Positions 39,579-46,071 of a stretch of DNA of 46,071 nt are shown here, piece by piece. The DNA is from an uncultured Pseudomonadales bacterium. Lineage in GTDB: Bacteria > Pseudomonadota > Gammaproteobacteria > Pseudomonadales > Pseudohongiellaceae. The position numbers were made by a program, and so were the translations under genes. The notes below the pieces were generated by a model. The model was given only the letters and a program-made list of their open reading frames with translations, ran no database searches and was not told the origin of the DNA. How positions within the stretch are numbered: the first letter of the stretch is position 1; each line of letters opens with the position of its first letter. The stretch is from the NCBI GenBank assembly GCA_949372635.1, contig CASIAB010000010.1:1-46071 (forward strand), written 5' to 3'.

Positions 39579-42002
39579 ATGAGCATACCCTCGGACGATT
39601 CTAGCACCACACAATTTCCACTACTGCCACTGCGCGATGTAGTAGTTTATCCGCAAATCGTTCAGCCGTTATTCGTCGGCAGGCGAAAGTCCATTAAAGC
39701 CCTAGAAATAGCCATGGCGAGCAACAAGCAGGTCTTGTTGGTGGCGCAGAAGAATGCCTCCGACGATGAGCCTGCTGCCGATGATCTATACCAGATCGGC
39801 ACTATCGCAACGATTCTACAGCTGATTCGCTTGCCCGATGGCACGGTCAAGGTCTTAGTAGAGGGTTTGGATAGAGCTCAATTGCGAAATGTACGCTTCG
39901 ATGCTGATCACTTTCGTGCCGAGATTTTGGTTCTCAATACCGACACGGTTCCTGAAAAAGAGTCTACATTACTGATTCGTTCTTTACTTTCACAATTTGA
40001 GCAGTATGTGCAGCTCAGCAAGAAGATACCCCCAGAGGTAATGACCTCTATCTCCAGCATTGATGAGCCTGGGCGTCTCGTCGATACCATCGCGAATCAC
40101 ATGACTTTGAAGCTTGAGGAGAAGCAAAACCTGCTCGAGTTAGTTAGCCTACAAGCAAGAATCGAACACTTAATGGCGTTGATCGAGTCAGAAATCGACC
40201 TGTTTCAAGTAGAAAAGCGCATCCGTGGCCGGGTTAAGAAGCAGATGGAGAAAAGCCAGCGTGAGTACTATCTGAATGAGCAGATGAAGGCTATTCAGAA
40301 AGAAATGGGTGAAATGGATGATGTGCCTAACGAAGCAGAGGAGCTTAAATCTCGCATCGATGATGCAGGTATGCCCAAAGAAGCAAAAGAGAAGGCCGTT
40401 TCAGAATTAAATAAGTTGAAGCAGATGTCACCCATGTCATCGGAAGCTTCTGTTGTGCGCACCTATCTCGATTGGATGGTTAGTATTCCATGGAAGAAGC
40501 GCTCCAAGGTTCGTATGGATTTGGTTAAGGCGGAAAAAATTCTCGAGACTGACCACTATGGCTTGAAGGAAGTTAAAGAGCGAATTCTCGAATATCTCGC
40601 GGTGCAGAAGCGCGTCAAGAAATTGAAAGGCCCGATACTCTGTTTGGTGGGGCCACCAGGTGTCGGTAAGACTTCTCTGGGGGAATCGATCGCAAGGGCG
40701 ACTAATAGGAAGTTTGTGCGCATGGCACTAGGTGGCGTTCGTGACGAGGCAGAGATCAGAGGCCATAGGAAAACCTATATAGGCTCCTTGCCTGGCAAAT
40801 TGGTGCAGAAACTATCAAAGATTGGTGTTAAGAACCCACTGTTTTTGTTAGACGAAATAGACAAGATGGGCATGGATAATCGGGGTGATCCCGCGTCTGC
40901 CTTGTTGGAAGTGCTAGATCCAGAGCAAAACCACAGTTTCAATGATCACTATCTTGAGGTCGACTATGATCTTTCGGAAGTTATGTTCGTGTGCACCTCC
41001 AATAGCATGAACATTCCTGAGGCGCTTCTGGATCGAATGGAAGTAATTCGACTTCCCGGATATACGGAGGAAGAAAAAATAAGCATCGCAGAGCGCTACC
41101 TGATCCCGAAGCAAAGGAAGAACAACGGCGTTAAAGATCAGGAATTGACCTTCACTAGTCAGCCTATTAGTGACCTGGTTCGTTACTACACCCGTGAGGC
41201 TGGAGTCCGTGGTCTGGAAAGAGAAATAGCCAAGATTTGCCGAAAGATTGTGAAAGAGAACTCTCTGGAGGGCAGTGCTGAGGTGGTCACGCTTACCTCT
41301 GATGAATTGGAACAATATTCTGGTGTTCGCAAATATGACTACGGTAAAGCGGAAGAAGAAAATCTGATAGGTCAGGTCAATGGGCTAGCCTGGACTTCCG
41401 TTGGTGGCGAGCTGCTAACGATAGAAGCAGTCGCAGTCAACGGTAAGGGCAAAACCACCAAGACAGGATCTCTCGGTGACGTGATGCAAGAGTCTATTCA
41501 GGCTGCTTTTACCGTGGTTAGGAGTCGAGCGGAGCCGCTTGGGCTAGCCACCAACTTCCATGAAAAATACGACCTTCACATACACGTGCCGGAAGGTGCG
41601 ACTCCTAAGGATGGGCCTAGCGCGGGTGTCGGAATGTGTACGGCTCTAGTATCGGCACTGACCTCTATCCCTGTTCGCGCTAATGTAGCAATGACTGGAG
41701 AAATCACATTGCGAGGGCAGGTGCTAAAAATCGGTGGATTGAAGGAAAAGCTGCTAGCCGCACACCGAGGGAACATTAAGACTGTGCTCATCCCTGCCGA
41801 TAACGAGAGGGACCTTAAAGAAATTCCAGACAATATCAAACTGGATTTGGACATCATTCCTGTTCGTTGGATTGATCAAGTTTTGGAACACGCGCTTGAG
41901 TATCAACCGACTCCATTAAGTGGTGACAAAAAAACGTCCTCAGATAAAGATGCAAAGCAGCAAGATAAAGATAGTGATGATAAGCACATAAATACCCATT
42001 GA
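39579..42002 (+). CDS. lon: ATP-dependent protease Lon
   Basis: Lon degrades misfolded and specific regulatory proteins. The N-terminal substrate-binding domain (about 12-205) is followed by the AAA+ module with Walker A GPPGVGKT at 358-365, and then the serine-lysine peptidase domain with S681 (PKDGPSAGV) and K724 (GGLKEK). Length is 807, against 784 in E. coli. The excess is a hydrophilic tail of about 25 Lys/Asp/Ser-rich residues (after about 780). A sigma32-like promoter lies upstream in the clpX-lon gap. Confidence 0.97.
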   Translation: MSIPSDDSSTTQFPLLPLRDVVVYPQIVQPLFVGRRKSIKALEIAMASNKQVLLVAQKNASDDEPAADDLYQIGTIATILQLIRLPDGTVKVLVEGLDRAQLRNVRFDADHFRAEILVLNTDTVPEKESTLLIRSLLSQFEQYVQLSKKIPPEVMTSISSIDEPGRLVDTIANHMTLKLEEKQNLLELVSLQARIEHLMALIESEIDLFQVEKRIRGRVKKQMEKSQREYYLNEQMKAIQKEMGEMDDVPNEAEELKSRIDDAGMPKEAKEKAVSELNKLKQMSPMSSEASVVRTYLDWMVSIPWKKRSKVRMDLVKAEKILETDHYGLKEVKERILEYLAVQKRVKKLKGPILCLVGPPGVGKTSLGESIARATNRKFVRMALGGVRDEAEIRGHRKTYIGSLPGKLVQKLSKIGVKNPLFLLDEIDKMGMDNRGDPASALLEVLDPEQNHSFNDHYLEVDYDLSEVMFVCTSNSMNIPEALLDRMEVIRLPGYTEEEKISIAERYLIPKQRKNNGVKDQELTFTSQPISDLVRYYTREAGVRGLEREIAKICRKIVKENSLEGSAEVVTLTSDELEQYSGVRKYDYGKAEEENLIGQVNGLAWTSVGGELLTIEAVAVNGKGKTTKTGSLGDVMQESIQAAFTVVRSRAEPLGLATNFHEKYDLHIHVPEGATPKDGPSAGVGMCTALVSALTSIPVRANVAMTGEITLRGQVLKIGGLKEKLLAAHRGNIKTVLIPADNERDLKEIPDNIKLDLDIIPVRWIDQVLEHALEYQPTPLSGDKKTSSDKDAKQQDKDSDDKHINTH

Positions 42003-42018
42003 TGCCGCGTGTTTCCTG

Positions 42019-42048
42019 TTGACATGGCTTTCAAGCAATTGGTATAAA
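42019..42048 (+). promoter_or_regulatory. sigma70 promoter of hupB
   Basis: A perfect -35 TTGACA (42019-42024) is followed by an 18-nt spacer and TATAAA (42043-42048). Transcription would begin near 42055, leaving an AT-rich leader of about 160 nt before the GTG start of hupB. A weak stem TTTGAG/CTCAAA lies within that leader. Confidence 0.6.
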
Positions 42049-42216
42049 GGTCAAGTATTGCGGTGTGTTTACGTCATATTTTTGAGAAAAGAATTAGATT
42101 TCGCTAGAGCTTAAAATTTGTGTGTTTTTGAGGCTCCTGTTGTCTCAAATACATCAGCATTTTTTAGGCATTTATAGATTTAAAAAAATTACTAAAATGT
42201 AGAAAAAGGGGATAAT

Positions 42217-42492
42217 GTGAATAAATCAGAATTAATAGATGCTGTTGCCGCTAGTGCGGACCTTCCTAAAGCTGCTGCTGGTCGCGCTATTGATGCAATG
42301 ATCGACGCGATAACGGATTCTTTAAAGGAAGAAAATCCTGTTGTGTTAGTAGGTTTTGGAACTTTTGCCACTAAGCACAGAGCTGCTAGAACTGGCCGTA
42401 ATCCCCAAACTGGCGAGCCAATTCAAATCAAGGCTGCGCGTGTACCTAGCTTTAAAGCTGGTAAGGCACTTAAAGATTCTGTTAACTCTTGA
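42217..42492 (+). CDS. hupB: DNA-binding protein HU-beta
   Basis: HU is the small nucleoid protein that bends DNA non-specifically. The 91-residue product has the family pattern [11 protein letters not shown], then [21 protein letters not shown], with the [11 protein letters not shown]-binding arm. It starts with GTG behind AAGGGG about 7 nt upstream. As usual it follows lon and precedes ppiD, but it has its own sigma70 promoter and a strong terminator. Confidence 0.96.
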   Translation: MNKSELIDAVAASADLPKAAAGRAIDAMIDAITDSLKEENPVVLVGFGTFATKHRAARTGRNPQTGEPIQIKAARVPSFKAGKALKDSVNS

Positions 42493-42626
42493 TTGAGCTG
42501 CATGTTCAATTACTAAGCTGACACCGTCTCAACTGTTGCAGATTCGGTGCTTTAGAGCCTAAAGCTACGAACCTAATTGAATGGGATTGAGAGATTGACT
42601 TTCCTGCGGTTCCCAAGAAAAAGTAG

Positions 42627-42651
42627 GGCGCATCTATGATGCGCCTTTTTT
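42627..42651 (+). terminator. intrinsic terminator downstream of hupB
   Basis: Stem GGCGCATC (42627-42634) / GATGCGCC (42638-42645) with a 3-nt loop is followed at once by six T. This is a textbook intrinsic terminator, about 135 nt after the hupB stop. It should insulate ppiD. Confidence 0.9.
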
Positions 42652-42726
42652 GGTTTATGAATTACATTACTTTCTCCTCTGGCGGGGAGTGGTCGATAAG
42701 CAATTTAGCAAAATTTAGGAACAAAT

Positions 42727-44619
42727 ATGCTTCAAGATATACGTGATAATTCACAGGGTGTGATAGCCAAGGTTATCATCGGCTTGATCGTGGCGATATT
42801 TGCTCTTTTCGGAGTGGATTCGATCATGAGTGGCTTCATAACATCACAGCCAATCGCTGAAATTAATGGCGAGGAAATATCCGAAGCCCAATTGCAGGTG
42901 AATACCCAGAATCTTTTGAACTCTATCGGCGGAAGCGCAGATTCCTTGGATCAGGGGCTCCTTGAGCAAATCGCATTGTCCCAGCTCCTTGAAGAGATTT
43001 TGTTGAGGCAATCTGCCCAGGGATCAAATATGTCCGTGTCCAGCAACCGGGTAGACAGATCGATTATAGAAAATCCAAATTTCCAGATAAACGGCGTGTT
43101 CGATTCCGATTTAGCGGTACGAACTATGGCTAGTCAGGGTTTCAGCATTCCCATATACAGAGAAACGTTACAGCAGCAGATGCTGTTGTCACAGCTCGCT
43201 AACGCTTACAGCAGCTCGGCCTTTGTTACTGACTCCGAGTTAGAACGAATTGCCCGCCTGTCGGCTCAGACACGGGACTTTCGCTATCTCTCAATTCCTT
43301 TAGGCGCTCGAACTCTAGGCACTGCGATTTCAGACGCCCAAATCCAAACCTACTACACTGAGAATCCGCAAGATTTCACGCAGCCCGAGACCGTATCGGT
43401 GAATTATGTGATGTTGGATAAAAACGTAATCTCGAGTGAAATCGATCTCGATGAAGGTGTGATTGAAGCGCAGTATGAATCAGAGAGATCAGAGTTTGAA
43501 GGGTCGGCGGAAAAGCGCGCATCCCACATACTTTTTGAAGTTGGAGGAGACCTTAACGATGAGCAGGCTCTGGAGATGGCCGCTGCGGCTAAGCAGCGGA
43601 TTGATGCTGGTGAAGAGTTTGGAGCGGTAGCTTTGGATATGTCTACAGACACCGTGTCTGCGGAAGAGGGCGGGGATATCGGCTATACTGATGGCACTGC
43701 GTTCCCGGTAGCCGTTGAAGAAGTGCTTGAAACTTTGTCAATAAATGAGGTTTCGGGCCCGGTTGTCTCGGATTTCGGTGTTCACATCGTGAAACTTACT
43801 GAGGACTCAGTAAATGTATTCCAGGATTTTGAAGAAATGGCCGAACGCATCGAGCGAGAATTAAAGAGCTCGGAAGTGGAGTTAATATACGCCGAGCGAT
43901 TGAGCGATCTCTCTAATCTAGCGTTTGAGACGGGAGACTTAGAAACGATTTCTGAAGAACTAGGAATGGATGTGCTCATTAGTGGTGCTTTCGGTCGTAC
44001 CGGAACTAGCGGCATTTTCTCCAACCAGGCGCTTGTTGCTGCAGCATTTTCCCAGGAGGTTCTGATTGAGGGCAATAACAGTGAAGTGATTGAGCTAAGT
44101 ACATCGCAGGCTGTTGTTCTGAATGCTCTGCTCTTTAATGAGGCAACCGTTCTTCCGCTTGAGGAAGTTGAGCCAGAGATCGCTGTAATTATTCGTACTG
44201 AGATGGAGCGCGAAGCAGTTCAAAATCTTAGTGATCAGCTTATGCTTAACATAGAAAACGATGAGCCTTATGAGCAGCTTTTGGCCGAGAATGAGATAGA
44301 GTGGCTTACAGAGGAAGGCGTCAACAGGGGCGCCGTTACCGTTAATAGAGAGATTTTAACTCAGGTATTTTCTATGTCTCTAGGCGATTCGGATACGCCT
44401 TCTTATGACAATCTTGTCTTGACCAATGATACAGCGGTGATTGTAGAGCTGAATAGTATCAATGCCGGTTCGATTGCATCGATTCCCCAGATAGACCAAG
44501 AAAATATGCTGAGTTCAATGATGTCGGATCTGGGCAATAGCGACTTTCAAGCCTATATGAGTAACTTGCAAGAGAATGCTGACATCGAGTCGAGCATTCT
44601 AGATGAGCAGCCGCTTTAA
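42727..44619 (+). CDS. ppiD: periplasmic folding chaperone/isomerase PpiD
   Basis: PpiD is an inner-membrane-anchored chaperone with a parvulin domain that receives proteins leaving the Sec channel. It has one membrane segment (about 11-37), a SurA_N-like helical region (about 45-190) and a parvulin rotamase domain (about 263-360). Blocks of that domain are KRASHILFEVG, EEGGDIGYTDG and VVSDFGVHIVKL. A C-terminal chaperone region follows. Length is 630, against 623 in E. coli. AGGA lies 6 nt before the ATG. It lies after the hupB terminator, so it probably has its own promoter. Confidence 0.93.
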   Translation: MLQDIRDNSQGVIAKVIIGLIVAIFALFGVDSIMSGFITSQPIAEINGEEISEAQLQVNTQNLLNSIGGSADSLDQGLLEQIALSQLLEEILLRQSAQGSNMSVSSNRVDRSIIENPNFQINGVFDSDLAVRTMASQGFSIPIYRETLQQQMLLSQLANAYSSSAFVTDSELERIARLSAQTRDFRYLSIPLGARTLGTAISDAQIQTYYTENPQDFTQPETVSVNYVMLDKNVISSEIDLDEGVIEAQYESERSEFEGSAEKRASHILFEVGGDLNDEQALEMAAAAKQRIDAGEEFGAVALDMSTDTVSAEEGGDIGYTDGTAFPVAVEEVLETLSINEVSGPVVSDFGVHIVKLTEDSVNVFQDFEEMAERIERELKSSEVELIYAERLSDLSNLAFETGDLETISEELGMDVLISGAFGRTGTSGIFSNQALVAAAFSQEVLIEGNNSEVIELSTSQAVVLNALLFNEATVLPLEEVEPEIAVIIRTEMEREAVQNLSDQLMLNIENDEPYEQLLAENEIEWLTEEGVNRGAVTVNREILTQVFSMSLGDSDTPSYDNLVLTNDTAVIVELNSINAGSIASIPQIDQENMLSSMMSDLGNSDFQAYMSNLQENADIESSILDEQPL

Positions 44620-44623
44620 GGGG

Positions 44624-45430
44624 CTATTTTTCTTCGGTCTCGAGATGGTTTAGAGAACCCATGGCGGTAGTATTGAAGCCGCCATCAACATAGATAATCT
44701 CGCCACTGATTCCGGAGGCTAGGTCAGAGCAAAGAAAGCTCGCTGCATTACCCACCTCACTGATCGTAACGTTCCTCCTTAGAGGCGTCTGCTGCGCATT
44801 GTGTTTAAGCATTTTCCTAAAGCTCTTAATGCCGGCAGCTGCGAGGGTCTTGATTGGTCCTGCCGAAATAGCATTCACTCTAGTACCATCTGGCCCAAGG
44901 CTCGCAGCCATATAACGTACGTTAGCTTCTAGACTTGCTTTTGCTAATCCCATAACATTGTAGTTAGGAAGACTGCGTACTGCTCCCAGATAACTCAGGG
45001 TGAGCAAGGATCCGTTTCTGCCGGCCATCATTGATCTTCCCGCTTGAGCGAGTGCGACGAAACTATAAGAGCTAATTTCGTGCGCCATCAAGAAGCCCTC
45101 TCGCGTCGTTACTTCCACATAATTTCCGTCTAGCTCATTGCCTGGAGCGAATGCGAGACAGTGAACGATTCCATCTAGACCATCCCAGCTCTTCCCGAGT
45201 TCCGCGAATAGGTTTGTAATTTCTTCGTCTTTGCCAACGTCGCATGGAAACACTAAATCTGAGTTCCAGGTTGCCGCAAATTTAAGAACGCGTTCCTTGA
45301 GTTTCTCATTCTGGTAAGTGAATGCTAGTTCGGCGCCTTCGCGATGCATCGCCTCTGCTATACCTGAGGCGATTGAGAGCTTGCTAGCAACACCGAGAAT
45401 TAAGTACTTTTTACCTGTGAGATAACCCAT
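44624..45430 (-). CDS. fabI: enoyl-ACP reductase FabI (NADH)
   Basis: FabI reduces enoyl-ACP in the last step of each fatty acid elongation cycle. The catalytic pair is Y157 and K164 in NYNVMGLAK, with the auxiliary Y147 (LSYLGA). The NAD region [13 protein letters not shown] and the [10 protein letters not shown] loop are typical. The residue equivalent to E. coli G93 is Ala (CLAFAPG), as in some other natural FabI proteins. AGGATG lies 7 nt upstream of the ATG. The gene is convergent with ppiD, 4 bp apart, and the POT transporter gene lies upstream on the same strand. Confidence 0.95.
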   Translation of the reverse strand: MGYLTGKKYLILGVASKLSIASGIAEAMHREGAELAFTYQNEKLKERVLKFAATWNSDLVFPCDVGKDEEITNLFAELGKSWDGLDGIVHCLAFAPGNELDGNYVEVTTREGFLMAHEISSYSFVALAQAGRSMMAGRNGSLLTLSYLGAVRSLPNYNVMGLAKASLEANVRYMAASLGPDGTRVNAISAGPIKTLAAAGIKSFRKMLKHNAQQTPLRRNVTISEVGNAASFLCSDLASGISGEIIYVDGGFNTTAMGSLNHLETEEK

Positions 45431-45526
45431 GCCTTCATCCTGTTTTAGCTGATTTTTATGTTGTCCATTTTACTGTATTTTTCGAGGGATTACCGATATC
45501 TGATTATTAACTAGTACTTGGGTGGC

Positions 45527-46071
45527 TCACTTAATGCCATGCATAAAGCGCCTCAATACGGGCGAAATAAACAAGGCCATTATTCCGATACCGATACTGT
45601 AGATGCCTGCCGTGTAATAGACATCCATATAGTTGGCAAGCGCCGCCGCAGGGTCTACAACTTCTCCTCCTACAGTGTCCGAGCCGGTCATGGCCGCAAT
45701 AGTACCAGAAATATAATTTCCTCCGGCCATCGCTAGAAACCAGCAACCCATCATCATGCCGACGACATTTGAAACAGAGAGTTTGGTTGTCATAGAAAGA
45801 CCAACCGGCGATATGCAGAGCTCAGCCGTGGTATGCAGCAAGTACAGTAGAATTAGCCAAATTAGTGCGATCTGGGTGGGATCAGTCGCCAGCGATGCGC
45901 CATACACTAAGAACAAGAAGCCGAGCCCGAGCTGCATAAGCGCTAATGCAAATTTGGTGGGTGTGCTGGGCTCCCAGCCACGCCGGTTTAGATAAATCCA
46001 GATAATGCTGAAGACTGGCGCTAGGGTAATGATAAAGAAGGCATTCACCGATTGAAACATCGCTGCCGGTA
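45527..46071 (-). CDS. POT-family proton-dependent peptide transporter, C-terminal part
   Basis: The gene enters from the right edge of the window, so only about 181 C-terminal residues are present. Five hydrophobic stretches (about 5-30, 38-58, 63-85, 95-120 and 150-170) and the POT blocks PAAMFQSVNAFFIITLAPVF and AELCISPVGLSMTTKL identify a di-/tripeptide:proton symporter. The N-terminal half, including the proton-coupling motifs, lies outside. It reads toward fabI. Confidence 0.85.
   Translation of the reverse strand, partial: PAAMFQSVNAFFIITLAPVFSIIWIYLNRRGWEPSTPTKFALALMQLGLGFLFLVYGASLATDPTQIALIWLILLYLLHTTAELCISPVGLSMTTKLSVSNVVGMMMGCWFLAMAGGNYISGTIAAMTGSDTVGGEVVDPAAALANYMDVYYTAGIYSIGIGIMALFISPVLRRFMHGIK

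Noticed and set aside
45140..45170. Ala at the FabI position equivalent to E. coli G93 as a sign of triclosan resistance
   Set aside because: Ala occurs naturally there in triclosan-sensitive FabI proteins such as that of Staphylococcus aureus, so it does not by itself indicate resistance.

Overview
The window reads as a chromosomal segment of a free-living gammaproteobacterium with mid-range GC, probably an aerobic, lipid-using heterotroph of a marine Pseudomonadales/Cellvibrionales-like lineage. The evidence is gene order and protein type: smc-zipA-ligA; tig-clpP-clpX-lon-hupB-ppiD; fadBA followed by ttcA; yheU, tusA, bolA, bax, pdxB, alaA, fabI; and a DUF6316-type small protein. The lineage is inferred from recognition of families, not from a search. 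No rRNA, tRNA, IS element, prophage or CRISPR array was found.

Layout. 1-1391: two small minus-strand ORFs of unknown function. The first (244-477) sits behind a well-formed sigma70 promoter overlapped by a near-consensus Fur box. 1392-8881 (+): smc, interrupted by two compensating frameshifts, then zipA with an unusually long acidic linker, then ligA. 8924-10445 (+): a lytic-transglycosylase-like lipoprotein and djlA. 10451-15151 (-): a three-gene operon for a 2-oxoacid oxidoreductase (flavin/FeS GltD-like subunit, KorA gamma-alpha fusion, KorB). 15307-20656 (-): a cation diffusion facilitator, an M16C metalloprotease and the YlqF/RbgA GTPase. 20791-22238 (+): bolA and bax. 22258-23337 (-): a secreted polysaccharide deacetylase. 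23462-30405 (+): fadB, fadA, ttcA, yheU, tusA, a 5'-3' exonuclease and pdxB, closely packed. 30406-31620 (-): alaA. 31621-35914: a looser stretch with an outer-membrane beta-barrel, an unknown membrane-anchored protein carrying a hexanucleotide repeat, a DUF6316-like protein, a 71-bp palindromic element and mobA. 35915-44619 (+): the proteostasis block tig, clpP, clpX, lon, hupB, ppiD. 44624-46071 (-): fabI and the C-terminal part of a POT peptide transporter that runs off the window.

Working together: smc, zipA and ligA serve chromosome organisation, division and replication; tig, ClpXP, Lon, PpiD and DjlA handle protein folding and turnover, with a sigma32-like promoter in front of lon; fadBA degrades fatty acids while fabI builds them; ttcA and tusA belong to sulfur transfer and tRNA thiolation. 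Most of the window is core genome. The least explained items are the Fur-controlled short gene at the left end, the broken smc frame, the palindrome near 34.7 kb and the unknown protein at 33.2-33.9 kb. I did not find a clear new multi-gene defence or biosynthetic system.
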